Positions 1-8,750 of a DNA stretch of 64,000 nt are shown here, in pieces. The DNA lies in NCBI RefSeq assembly GCF_036010505.1, contig NZ_CP108569.1, positions 6,712,001-6,776,000 on the forward strand, in the 5' to 3' direction. Both the position numbers and the translations under genes were made by a program. The stretch's first letter is position 1, and each line of letters starts with the position of its first letter. The notes under the pieces are model-generated. The model worked only from the letters and a program-made list of their open reading frames with translations, was not told the origin of the DNA and did no database searches. This DNA comes from Streptomyces sp. NBC_01197 (GTDB taxonomy: Bacteria; Actinomycetota; Actinomycetes; Streptomycetales; Streptomycetaceae).

Positions 1-821
1 TTCTCCAGCTCGCGCGGGTGGCTGAAGTGCGCCATCACGGCGAGCTGCCGCCCGGACGCCACCACGGACTCGAAAAGCCGCAGTACGTCGTCGGCGTCCG
101 GGTCGGTGACGTACCGCTGCGGCCAGTAGGCGACGGACTTGGTCCCGATCCGGACCGTACGGACGGACTCGACGCCGAGCAGCGGTCCGATGTGGCCGCG
201 CAGCCGGTCGGTCGACATCACCATTGGGTCGCCGCCCGTGACCAGGACGTCGTGCACCTCGGGATGGCCGCCCAGGTACTCGATCAGACCCGACGGGTCG
301 GGGGCCGCGAAGCGCAGATCGGCGTCGCCGATGAACTGCGCCCAGCGGAAGCAGTACGTGCAGTACGCGTGACAGGTCTGTCCCTGGCCGGGGAAGTAGA
401 GCACCGTCTCGCGGTACTTGTGCTGGAGGCCGGGCAGCTGGACGCCCTCCTCGCTCGGCACGTTGAGCTGCTGCTGGCCGGACGGATGCGGGTTGAGCCG
501 CTCGCGGATCTCGCGTACGGCCTCGCGGAGCAGGAGCTTGTCCGACGGGTCGCCGGAGAGCTTGGCGAGCTGCTCCTCGTCGGAGCGCGCCAGCATGCCG
601 CTCTGCGGGAACGTCAGCTGGAACATGGGGTCTTCGGGGGCCCGGTCCCAGTCGATGAGGTGCGACAGCACATATTCGTTGACCCGGAACGGCAGCACGA
701 GCGACACCCTGCGCACGGTCTCCGTGATGTCTTCGGGCAGCCCGAACCGCTGGGCGATGTCGTCGATATGGCGTGGCCCGAACGCCCGGAACCTGTCGGG
801 ATCCCTCCGGTCGGCCGGCAT
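1..821 (-). CDS. KamA-family radical SAM protein, 3' end missing (runs off the window)
   Basis: The first 273 residues are visible and the C-terminus lies beyond the left edge. A radical SAM cluster motif C-x3-C-x2-C sits at Cys150/Cys154/Cys157, inside CHAYCTYCFRW, followed by an SAM-binding type GGDP motif at about 197-199. The layout is that of lysine 2,3-aminomutase-like (KamA/COG1509) proteins, which use SAM, a 4Fe-4S cluster and usually PLP to move an amino group between carbons 2 and 3 of an amino acid. The PLP lysine would lie in the missing part, so the substrate and even the aminomutase activity are inferred. The ATG shares one base with the stop of the upstream carbamoyltransferase (TGATG), so the two are translationally coupled. 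Confidence 0.8.
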   Translation of the reverse strand, partial: MPADRRDPDRFRAFGPRHIDDIAQRFGLPEDITETVRRVSLVLPFRVNEYVLSHLIDWDRAPEDPMFQLTFPQSGMLARSDEEQLAKLSGDPSDKLLLREAVREIRERLNPHPSGQQQLNVPSEEGVQLPGLQHKYRETVLYFPGQGQTCHAYCTYCFRWAQFIGDADLRFAAPDPSGLIEYLGGHPEVHDVLVTGGDPMVMSTDRLRGHIGPLLGVESVRTVRIGTKSVAYWPQRYVTDPDADDVLRLFESVVASGRQLAVMAHFSHPRELE

Positions 822-2500
822 CAGACCGGGCCTCCTGTCCGGTTCGGTTTGCGGTACAGCTCGTCGCCCAGCACCAGGAAGTCGAGGTCCATGGAGCGGA
901 ACGCCTTCACCGCGTCGGCCGCGGTGTTGACGACGGGCTCGCCCTTGTCGTTGAAGGAGGTGTTGAGCAGCACCGGGGGGACGCCGTTCCGCCGCAGGCC
1001 GTCCAGGGCCGCTCCCACCGCCGGGGCCTCGTCGCCGCGCAGCACCTGCGGGCGGGTGGTGCCGTCGACGTGCACGACACCGGGCGCGACACTGCGGCCC
1101 AGCCCGGTGGCTCTGGCAGCGCCGAGCATGTAGCGGCTCAGATGCTCCTGCTGCTCCCAGAGCAGGGCGCCGTAGTCGGGCCGGGTGACCCCCGCGAAGG
1201 GGCGCCACTGCTCACGGTTCTTGATGGAGTTCACCCGGGCGTGCACCGCCGCGGTGTCGGGTACGGCGATGATCGACCGGCGGCACAGCGCACGCGGCCC
1301 GACCTCGGCCCGGCCCTGGGCGACCGCGCCGACGTGGCCGTCGATGAGCAGTGCGGTCAGCTCGTCGATATCGAGATCGCTGCGGAGCAGACCCGAAGTG
1401 TCCGGTGTGCCGGGACCGTTGGTGTGGTCGTAGCCGTGGATGTCGGTGCCCAGATAGGGGCTGAGCACCCCGGTCCGCCGCTTCGGCGGCCGTACGGTCC
1501 AGGCGGCTCCGAGCGCGACGCCCGCGTCGTGCGGCACCGGCGGGACGTACAGCGGACCGGGGAGCGTGCCGTTGGTGCTGCAGTTCAGCGCCACGCCGCC
1601 GCTCATGCAGAGCTGTTCGACACCGGACGTCTTGCGGGTCAGCGCCGCGAGATGGCTGACGGTCTCCTCGATGAGCCGCTGCGCGGTGTAGGCGACGAGA
1701 ATCGCGTGGGGATCCTCGGTGAGCGCCTCTTCCGGGGCGCTCGGCGCGCCGGCGCCTGCGATCCGCGTGTAGCGGTCCCGCCACCGGGCGACGGTCGTCT
1801 CGTACTGCTCCTTGATCTCGTCGGCTGTGGCGTGTCCTGTGCTCTCCACCAGCGGCTCGACGGCCAGCCGGAAGTCGTCGGCCCCGATGTCGACCAGCGA
1901 TTCGACGTCGAGCCCCGCGGCGCGGCCGTACGCGGCGAGACCCATGGTCTTGCCCGCGTTGAGGAAGGAGAAGCCGAGCCAGGTGGACGCGGCGTCGTAG
2001 GCGTACCCCAGCGACGCGGTGCGCTGCCAGGTCCGCTCAAGGCGCGGTTCGGCGCCGTCCTCGTACGTCCAGATGGTGGAGGACTCGTTCTCGCCGTGCC
2101 CGTCGACGACCAGGACCCCGGCCTTGGGGAAGGGCGACGCGTAGAACGACGAGGCCGCGTGCGCCTGGTGATGGGGTACGCGCACGACCTCGGGGGTGCG
2201 TTCGCCGAAGTCCAGGCCGACGGCGTACTCCAGGAACTCCGCGTCGGTCGCGAACCGGCGCGGGTACAGCTGCTCGCTGTCCCAGCCGAGAGCGACCACA
2301 TCGATGTCGGCGGCGGAGATCCCGGCCTGCTCAAGGCAGAACCGGGCCGCGCCCAGTGGTTTGCGGTAGAGCGAGTGCCGGCGCCGGTTGCAGCGCTCCT
2401 CCTCGGAGAAGGCGACGATCTCGCCGTTCCCGTCGATGAGGCAGGCGGCGCTGTCGTGCCACCCGGCGGGAGGGGCGTTGACTCCAAGAATCCACGTCAT
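821..2500 (-). CDS. Carbamoyltransferase, CmcH/NodU family
   Basis: A 559-residue protein with the two-domain layout of O-/N-carbamoyltransferases (NodU, CmcH, TobZ). The N-terminal TsaD-like domain carries a metal-binding VPHHQAH motif (His110, His111, His114) and VVDGHGE near 131-137. The C-terminal YrdC-like domain contains EVGPRALCRRS. Family members transfer a carbamoyl group from carbamoyl phosphate, through carbamoyl-AMP, to a hydroxyl or amine of a small metabolite. The start is the ATG at 2500, preceded by AGGAG; a longer reading to 2593 would add residues with no homology-like character. It lies 29 bp after the double ATP-grasp gene and overlaps the radical SAM gene by 1 bp, so it probably tailors the peptide made by this locus. 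The acceptor is unknown. Confidence 0.92.
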   Translation of the reverse strand: MTWILGVNAPPAGWHDSAACLIDGNGEIVAFSEEERCNRRRHSLYRKPLGAARFCLEQAGISAADIDVVALGWDSEQLYPRRFATDAEFLEYAVGLDFGERTPEVVRVPHHQAHAASSFYASPFPKAGVLVVDGHGENESSTIWTYEDGAEPRLERTWQRTASLGYAYDAASTWLGFSFLNAGKTMGLAAYGRAAGLDVESLVDIGADDFRLAVEPLVESTGHATADEIKEQYETTVARWRDRYTRIAGAGAPSAPEEALTEDPHAILVAYTAQRLIEETVSHLAALTRKTSGVEQLCMSGGVALNCSTNGTLPGPLYVPPVPHDAGVALGAAWTVRPPKRRTGVLSPYLGTDIHGYDHTNGPGTPDTSGLLRSDLDIDELTALLIDGHVGAVAQGRAEVGPRALCRRSIIAVPDTAAVHARVNSIKNREQWRPFAGVTRPDYGALLWEQQEHLSRYMLGAARATGLGRSVAPGVVHVDGTTRPQVLRGDEAPAVGAALDGLRRNGVPPVLLNTSFNDKGEPVVNTAADAVKAFRSMDLDFLVLGDELYRKPNRTGGPV

Positions 2501-2529
2501 GCGCGTCTCTCCTCGTTGGCTGTGGTCAG

Positions 2530-4995
2530 TCACGGAAGTCGGGTGAGGGTGTGCCGCACGGCACGCTGGGCGCGGCCGAGCGCGTCCGCGCACTCGTCCG
2601 GGCTGTCGCCGACGGCGATCAGCGCGGCGATGCGGGGCACGATGCCGCGCGGGGGCAGCAGCAGTTCGCTGCCCGGGGCGACGAGCGGGATTGCTTCGAC
2701 GATGCCGGGTTCGGCAGCGGCGTCGGTCAGATCGAGGGAGTCCACGGTGGCGTCGTACTCGGGGTAGACGAAGCGGACCTCGGCGCAGCGGTCCCGGCTG
2801 GGGGTGAGGTCCGGGGTGCGGCCGAGCGCGATGTCCACGGCGGCCGTGACCGGGTCGACGCCGGTGGCGAGCGTGCCGAGCAGCGGTATGAAGTCGCCGC
2901 CGAGCCGGCCGTTCACCTCCACGACGCGCGGCCCGGTGCGGGTGAGACGCAGCTCGGTGTGGGTCAGGCCGGTGCGGACACCGAGGACCGTGTGGGCCCG
3001 CGCCACGACGGACCGCATCTCGTCGGCCCAGGGCTCGTCGCGCCAGGGGACGACCCGGTGGCCGGTCTCCTCGAAGTACGGGGCGAATCCGAGCTGCTTG
3101 CGCGCGACGTTGACGACGCGGACCACCCCGTCGGAAACCGCGCAGTCCACGCTGATCTCCGGGCCCTCCAGATACTCCTCGACGATCGCGCCGTCCAGGG
3201 CGCTGATGCCGGGGAACGAGGAGGTGCGTGCCTGCTCGAAGGCGCGGGCGAGCCGGGCTGGGCCGTCCACGAGGCTGACGCCGATGCTGCCGGCCAGCCC
3301 GCGCGGTTTGACCACGACCGGCCAGCCGAGCGCGTCGGCGGCCTCCAGCGCCTCCGCATGGCTGTGCACATGGCGGTACGCGGCCGACGGGACCCCGGCC
3401 GCGCCGAGCAGCCGCCTGGTGGCCAGCTTGTCGCGGCAGCGGCGGGCCGCCTCGGGGCTCATATGCGGCAGCCGCAGCAGCCTGGCGACCTCGGCGGTGG
3501 TTTCCAGCAGGGTCTCGTCCCAGGTCAGTACGGCGCCGGGGCCGTCATGGCCGTCAAGCAGCTCCGCCACGGCCCGCGCGGTGGCCGGGGCGTCGGAGGT
3601 GTCGGCGGCCCGGAACCGGCCGTCCACGTACGGGCGTTGCCAGTCGATGGCGGTTCTCTGCACGAGTGCGGTGCTGACCCGTGCGGCGACGGCGCTCAGC
3701 GCGTACTTGCGGTAGGGCGGATTGCCGCAGCCCACGACGGCGAGCAGGCCGGGCCGCCGGACGTCGACGGGGGCGCACTCCAGCGAGGCGTCCCGGATCG
3801 TGCGGCGGACGGCCTCCGTGACCCCGGCGCTGTCGCGCCCGTGGAACCGGAACCGGATGCCGGCGTTCTCGTACCCACCCTCGCTCAGCAACGCCCCCTT
3901 GTGCGGCCGTACTTCGGTGTACGGGCCGCGGGCCGCGCCGGGGGCCCGGTGTCCGGTCGCCGAGAGGACCCGGCAGGGCATCGGCACCGAGGGCGGCACC
4001 AGCAGCCAGCCCGCCACTTCGGCTGGTCCTTCGAAGGCCGGGGCGGTCCCGTCCCCGATGCCGGTCTGCTGTGCGACGGCCACCGCCATCAGGTCGATAC
4101 CGTGCACCTCACGCCAGATGAAGGGCACTTCGGCGCCGCCCGGTCTGGCGCCGATCTCCAGGACCGTCAGTGCGCCGCTCGCGCTCTCGAAGAGCTCCAG
4201 ATGGAAGACCGCGGGCCTGGCGAAGAGCGCACCGGCCGTCGCCGCGGTGATCTCTCCTATCCGGCCGAGGAGTTCGGGGTCGTCGATCTCGACCGACCCG
4301 AGCGCGGTGCCGGCGGTGAACTCCAGGCAGGTGCTCAGATAGCGGGAGGCCCGCCAGGCGCCGAGTCCGCCGCCCCCTGCGTCTCCTGCGTCTCCTGAGT
4401 ACACGCCGTCGACATGCAGCACCTCGTCGGGTAGCCACGGTTGAACGAGCATCTCGGTGTCGCGAGGGGAGGCGTACGCCCGGAGCGCCTCGGCGGAGTC
4501 GAGCCGCCGGATTCCGGCGCTGGCCGTGCCCCGCCGCGGTTTGACCAGTACCGGCCAGCCGTGCCGGGCGGCGAAGGACTCGACCGCGGCGTGGTCCGGC
4601 GCGGCGGCCGTCGCGGGCACGGGTACGTCCGCGGCCGTGAGCCGCTGGGCCATCAGCAGCTTGTCCCGCAGGGGTTCGAGGTCCTCGCTGCGCTGTCCGG
4701 GCAGGCCGAACTCGCCGCGCAGATCGGCGGCCAGATCGAGATCGGTCTCCTGGAGCGCCACGATGCGGGTCGGCGGACCGGTCTGCCCGGCCAGCGAGCC
4801 GACCGCGTCGCGGACCTGTTTGACGTTCTCCGTGCTGTCCACGAGCCGTACGCCCGCGGCCTGTTCGTACGGCAGATGACGGGCGGCCCGTTCGGTGGTG
4901 ACGTAGCTGACGCGGTGGACGGCGTGGTCCAGATACGCGGCGTAGTCGGCGTACCGGTCGGTCCAGCGGTGGATGACCATCACGTGTTCGGGCAC
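2530..4995 (-). CDS. Tandem double ATP-grasp ligase
   Basis: An 821-residue protein with two consecutive ATP-grasp modules. The first (about 1-400) shows VLVKPRRGTASAGI in the ATP-binding lobe and FHLELFES...LEIGARPGG as the Mg-binding end. The second (about 430-820) shows VVVKPRGLAGSIGVS and HTELRL...VEVNGRLGGD. ATP-grasp enzymes make acyl phosphates and couple carboxylates to amines, as in dipeptide ligases of the BacD/DdaF type. Two active-looking modules in one chain could add two residues or act on two substrates. The start is GTG at 4995, chosen because AGGAGG lies 7 bases upstream; the reading frame extends further 5' but has no family resemblance. It sits between the condensation gene and the carbamoyltransferase in one leftward operon. 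Confidence 0.88.
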   Translation of the reverse strand: MPEHVMVIHRWTDRYADYAAYLDHAVHRVSYVTTERAARHLPYEQAAGVRLVDSTENVKQVRDAVGSLAGQTGPPTRIVALQETDLDLAADLRGEFGLPGQRSEDLEPLRDKLLMAQRLTAADVPVPATAAAPDHAAVESFAARHGWPVLVKPRRGTASAGIRRLDSAEALRAYASPRDTEMLVQPWLPDEVLHVDGVYSGDAGDAGGGGLGAWRASRYLSTCLEFTAGTALGSVEIDDPELLGRIGEITAATAGALFARPAVFHLELFESASGALTVLEIGARPGGAEVPFIWREVHGIDLMAVAVAQQTGIGDGTAPAFEGPAEVAGWLLVPPSVPMPCRVLSATGHRAPGAARGPYTEVRPHKGALLSEGGYENAGIRFRFHGRDSAGVTEAVRRTIRDASLECAPVDVRRPGLLAVVGCGNPPYRKYALSAVAARVSTALVQRTAIDWQRPYVDGRFRAADTSDAPATARAVAELLDGHDGPGAVLTWDETLLETTAEVARLLRLPHMSPEAARRCRDKLATRRLLGAAGVPSAAYRHVHSHAEALEAADALGWPVVVKPRGLAGSIGVSLVDGPARLARAFEQARTSSFPGISALDGAIVEEYLEGPEISVDCAVSDGVVRVVNVARKQLGFAPYFEETGHRVVPWRDEPWADEMRSVVARAHTVLGVRTGLTHTELRLTRTGPRVVEVNGRLGGDFIPLLGTLATGVDPVTAAVDIALGRTPDLTPSRDRCAEVRFVYPEYDATVDSLDLTDAAAEPGIVEAIPLVAPGSELLLPPRGIVPRIAALIAVGDSPDECADALGRAQRAVRHTLTRLP

Positions 4996-5014
4996 TGAGA
5001 TGCCTCCTGGGGCA

Positions 5015-5046
5015 GGAACGAGCACGGGCGGGAACGAGCACGGGCG
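5015..5046. repeat. Two tandem 16-bp copies of GGAACGAGCACGGGCG
   Basis: Perfect head-to-tail duplication in the 223-bp gap between the condensation gene and the double ATP-grasp gene, just upstream of the latter's ribosome site. The rest of the gap is GC-rich low-complexity sequence with no gene seen. The repeat may be simple slippage or may affect the leader; no function can be assigned. Confidence 0.85.
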
Positions 5047-5218
5047 GGCGGGAAGGCGGTACGGAGGCGGGGGCAGTGCGGGCGCGTGGTGTACGGGCGC
5101 TTGGTGCACGGGCGGGGGTGCGGGGCCCGGTGGCGCCCGCACCGTGGCCCGGGCGGGCGGCGTGCCGGGTGCGCCGGACGTGTCGCTCCGGACGGTGGCT
5201 CGGCTGTCCGTCGTCCGG

Positions 5219-6475
5219 TCAGCACTCTCCGGCGGTGGACAGGAGCGCGTGGTGCATGTCCCACAGCAGTTCGGCGCACCGCTCGCGGCCGACACCCTTG
5301 GCGGTGAGCCGCACGGACAGGCCGGACGCGCTCTCCTCGGCGCGGGCGTAACAGCGCGGGCCGATCGAGGTGAAGGGCTCCTCCCAGGTGATGGCGGGCT
5401 CGGTGAGGGGTGCCGGTTCCCCTGAATCGGGAGCCTGCTGCTCCGGCAGGGCCACGTAGTTGAAGGCGCAGACGGGTTCGGGCGCGCCTGGTCTGCGAGC
5501 GAGCAGCGCGGCGACGGCGGTCACGTCGTGCGCACCGTGGCGGAAGGCGCCGAGGCTGCTCCAGTGCGTGCCGGACGCCAGCCTGCGCAGGTCGTCCTCG
5601 CGGGCACCCTCGATCAGGGCGGGCACCCACTGGTTCATGGAGGTGACCAGGTTCTGCCAGCGGGCGGAGAAGCGGTTGGCGCTCATCAGCTGCACCAGCA
5701 GGGCGTCCGTGCCGCAGATCCTGGCCACGCTGCGGGCGTACGCCGCGAGGACGACACTGGAGACGGAGACCTCCGCCGCCGCCGCGACCTTACGGGCGGC
5801 GGCGCGGGCGGGGCCGGAGCGCAGGGTGGCCTGGACAACGCCCGCACCGGCGCCGGTCGCGGCCGGCAGGGCGATGGGCGGCGCCTGGTCGAGGAGCTGG
5901 TTCCAGTGGCCGAGTGCGGCGGCCTGCCGGCGCAGGCCCGTGGGGGTGAACTGGTCGGCGGCCAGTTCGGCGGGGCCGGGTGCGGTGGCGGGTCCGGCAC
6001 CGGACGGGTCGGTGAGCGCCCCGGTGAACTCCTGGCGCAGGACCTCCTGGGCCCAGGCGTCAGCGGCGATGTGGTGTTTGACGAACAGCAGGTGCGAGGC
6101 GGTCCCCGCGCGGTTCAACAGAGTGGCCCGCCAGCCGTGTTCATGGCCGAGGCGGAAGCGCAGGGAGGCGTGACCCTCGACGAAGTCGCCGGGTGGAGCG
6201 CCACCGGTCTCGACGACCGGCAGCGCGTCGGAGAAGTCGGTGTCGGGCTCCAACTGGATTGGTGAGTCGGGGTCCTGGAGGCCGTAGCGCGTCCTCAGCG
6301 ACGGATGCCGGGCGACGACGGACCGTAAAGCCGTGCGTACCTCCTCCGCGCCGACGCCAGGGGGGAGTGCCCAGAGCGCGGCGTTGTTCGCCTCGTGCCA
6401 CCGGGTGCTCGGCAGATCCCGGATGTCGTGCCAGACCGAGAGCTGGCCCAGCGAAAGCGGTCCCGCCACAGACAT
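5219..6475 (-). CDS. Free-standing NRPS condensation-domain protein
   Basis: A 418-residue protein with the chloramphenicol-acetyltransferase-like fold of NRPS condensation domains. It begins with the LSLGQLSVW (C1-like) motif and has the catalytic HHxxxD motif as HHIAADAW at His134-His135-Asp139; the last position is Trp where Gly is usual. Condensation domains normally form an amide between two carrier-bound acyl groups, or between one carrier-bound group and a free amine. No carrier or adenylation domain is fused, so the protein must work in trans. The start is ATG at 6475 behind GGAGGGG. It is the first gene of the leftward operon, divergent from the adenylation gene at 6962, which suggests that the two are co-regulated partners. 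Confidence 0.87.
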   Translation of the reverse strand: MSVAGPLSLGQLSVWHDIRDLPSTRWHEANNAALWALPPGVGAEEVRTALRSVVARHPSLRTRYGLQDPDSPIQLEPDTDFSDALPVVETGGAPPGDFVEGHASLRFRLGHEHGWRATLLNRAGTASHLLFVKHHIAADAWAQEVLRQEFTGALTDPSGAGPATAPGPAELAADQFTPTGLRRQAAALGHWNQLLDQAPPIALPAATGAGAGVVQATLRSGPARAAARKVAAAAEVSVSSVVLAAYARSVARICGTDALLVQLMSANRFSARWQNLVTSMNQWVPALIEGAREDDLRRLASGTHWSSLGAFRHGAHDVTAVAALLARRPGAPEPVCAFNYVALPEQQAPDSGEPAPLTEPAITWEEPFTSIGPRCYARAEESASGLSVRLTAKGVGRERCAELLWDMHHALLSTAGEC

Positions 6476-6961
6476 ATGCACCCCCTCCATCGATGAACAT
6501 CTTGAATTCCGCATCGTGGAATCTGCCTTCCATGCGGCGCTGACGCTGCCACACACTGTTGAGGCCTGTCCAGATCGAATGCCCTTCCGCCGCCCCTTCG
6601 TTCGCCGTTCGCCACCCGGCAACGCTGCGCAATGGCAAGGGATTTGGGGCTTTACGAAATTTGACCGTTCCCTGTGCTCCCGCGCGTGGCGCGCCCTCGG
6701 TAGTGGCCGAAAAGTGGTCCACATCACATGCCATCCCCGGCATCCGCGTGAGAGTCTGAACTCACCTTCGGAAGTTATTTTCCGCTATGCGAAATGCTCG
6801 GAAGTCGGAGACGTGAAGAGCGCGGGTGGCATCGCCGGCCGGGTCCCGCGTGCCGCAGCTCAGGCACCTGGCGCCGGGCACCCGGCCGCCTGCCGGAGAG
6901 GCGGGAGCGCCGGGCCACTCCCGGACCATCGTGCCCGCACCAGACGAGGGGTCTCATCAAC
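6476..6961. promoter_or_regulatory. Divergent intergenic regulatory region of the biosynthetic locus
   Basis: This 486-bp gap separates the leftward condensation operon from the rightward adenylation operon. Its middle (about 6590-6800) is clearly more AT-rich than the flanking genes, as expected for back-to-back promoters. A 9-bp palindrome CTTCGGAAG lies at 6766-6774, and TCGGAAGT occurs at 6768-6775 and again near 6799. No convincing -35/-10 pair or gene could be assigned by eye, and no regulator gene is present in the locus. Confidence 0.55.
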
Positions 6962-8698
6962 GTGACGCAACAGCCGTACCTCCGGGCCGGTTCCGCCGGG
7001 GAGTTCCTGCACGACTTCCTGCTCGGCGCAGTGGGGGCCACCCCGGACCGCCCGGCTGTCATCGAGTCCGCCCGGGCCGGACAGACCACCGTGACGACCT
7101 ACGGCGAGCTCGGCTCCCTGGTGCACATCTACACAGCGGCGCTGGAGGAACTCGGCGTCGAGACCGGCGCCCGGGTGATCCTGGAGTCCGAGACGACCGC
7201 GCTGTCCATCGCGATGTTCCTCGCCTGCTCACGGGCCGGGCTCACCTTCATTCCGGTGAGCCCCGAAATGCCGGGCGGGCGGCTGCTGTCCATCATCGGG
7301 TCCGCCCGCCCCGCCCTCCATCTGCAGGCGGCGGACGGCGAACGCGCGGACATCCCCCACGAGGTCGGCGCGGCCAGGTTCGGGCCGGGAGGGCTGGCCG
7401 TGGAGCGGGCGCCGGACTGGCGCACCCCCCGGCGGCGCACCCTCTGTGTCACCGACCCCGCCTACATCATCTTCACGTCCGGCACCACGGGGCGGCCCAA
7501 GGGCGTCGTGATGAGCCACCGGGCCGTGGTCGCCTTCTACCGGGGCATGCTGGCCCACCGCCTCGCCACCCCCGACGACCGGATCGCCAGTACCTCGCCC
7601 CTCCAGTTCGACTTCTCGCTGCTCAACATCGGCCTGGCGCTGGGCAGCGGCGCATCCGTCGTCCCCGTCCCGCCGCCACTCGTGCGCTGGCCGAGGCACT
7701 TCCTGCGGGTGCTCCGCGAGACCGGGGCGACCCAGGTCAACGGCGTACCGTCGATCTGGCGCCAGGCGCTGCGGTACGAACCCGAGCGGCTGGCCTCGCT
7801 CCAGGGGCTGCGCCGTGTCCTCTTCTGCGGCGAGGTGTTCCCGCCGGCCGAGCTGCGCCGGCTCCAGGAACTCCTGCCACGAGCGGAGTTCACCAACTGC
7901 TACGGCAGCACCGAGTCGATGGCCTGCTCGTTCGAGCCGGTGCCCCGCCCGCTCCCCGAGACGGCGGACCAACTCTCCATCGGCGTCGCCCATCCCGGCG
8001 CGGAGCTGCTTCTCGTCGACGGCGCGGGCGAGATCGTCGAGGAGCCCGGGGTGCTGGGCGAACTCCATCTGCGCAGCCCCGCGCTGTTCACGGGGTACTG
8101 GGACGACCCGGCGGCCACCCGGGCGGCGCTGGTGCCCGATCCGCTCTCCCCGCAGTCGGGCCGGCTGGTCCTGCGCACCGGCGATCTGGGCGTACGGGGC
8201 AAGGACGGCGAGTTCTACTTCTGTGGCCGGACCGACTCCCAGGTGCAGATCAACGGCAACAGGGTCGAACTGGGCGAGGTCGAACAGCAGTTGCAGGCGC
8301 ACCCCGGGGTCACGACGGCCGCCGTGCTGGCGCTGCCGGGGCCGGACGGCGGACAGCGGCTGACGGCGTTCACCGTGCCGGCCACGGGCCGGGCCACCGC
8401 TGACGGGCCCCACGGAGAGGGGACCCCGGTGGACGCGGGCGTACTGCGGGACTTCTGCGCGCGGACGCTGCCCCCGTATATGGTCCCGCAGGAGTTCCAG
8501 CTGGTGGACACGCTGCCCACGACGGCGAACGGCAAGGTCGACCGCGCGGCGCTGGCAGCGGGAGCCCGCTCCGTACGGGATCCAGCTGCCGGTTCCGTAC
8601 CGGACTCACCGGATTCGGCCGGAGCGCCGGATTCACCGGGAGCGCCGCCCGGGGTTCCTGCCGGGGCCCCGGCGGTGCTGCGCGGGTGCGGTCGCTGA
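6962..8698 (+). CDS. Free-standing NRPS-type adenylation enzyme
   Basis: A 578-residue ANL-superfamily enzyme that activates an amino acid as its aminoacyl-AMP. Motifs appear in order: FTSGTTGRPKG (A3, residues 171-181), a FDFS motif whose Asp is the residue that usually holds the alpha-amino group of amino-acid substrates, NCYGSTES (A5), RTGDL (A7), and PTTANGKVDR with the catalytic Lys (A10) near 530. After A10 comes only a Pro/Ala/Ser-rich tail of about 45 residues with no carrier domain. GTG at 6962 is preferred because GAGGGG lies 10 bases upstream; upstream codons resemble non-coding sequence. It heads a rightward operon with the MFS and ATP-grasp genes. The substrate is not readable by eye with confidence. 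Confidence 0.9.
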   Translation: MTQQPYLRAGSAGEFLHDFLLGAVGATPDRPAVIESARAGQTTVTTYGELGSLVHIYTAALEELGVETGARVILESETTALSIAMFLACSRAGLTFIPVSPEMPGGRLLSIIGSARPALHLQAADGERADIPHEVGAARFGPGGLAVERAPDWRTPRRRTLCVTDPAYIIFTSGTTGRPKGVVMSHRAVVAFYRGMLAHRLATPDDRIASTSPLQFDFSLLNIGLALGSGASVVPVPPPLVRWPRHFLRVLRETGATQVNGVPSIWRQALRYEPERLASLQGLRRVLFCGEVFPPAELRRLQELLPRAEFTNCYGSTESMACSFEPVPRPLPETADQLSIGVAHPGAELLLVDGAGEIVEEPGVLGELHLRSPALFTGYWDDPAATRAALVPDPLSPQSGRLVLRTGDLGVRGKDGEFYFCGRTDSQVQINGNRVELGEVEQQLQAHPGVTTAAVLALPGPDGGQRLTAFTVPATGRATADGPHGEGTPVDAGVLRDFCARTLPPYMVPQEFQLVDTLPTTANGKVDRAALAAGARSVRDPAAGSVPDSPDSAGAPDSPGAPPGVPAGAPAVLRGCGR

Positions 8699-8750
8699 GT
8701 CCGTCCGGTTCGCCACGACCCGGCGCCGACCCGACCCGCAGGAGAGAGCC

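Noticed and set aside
18..2767. Long plus-strand open frames across 18-1133 and 773-2767
   Set aside because: They are antisense shadows of the radical SAM and carbamoyltransferase genes; the minus-strand proteins show family motifs and ribosome sites, the plus-strand ones do not.
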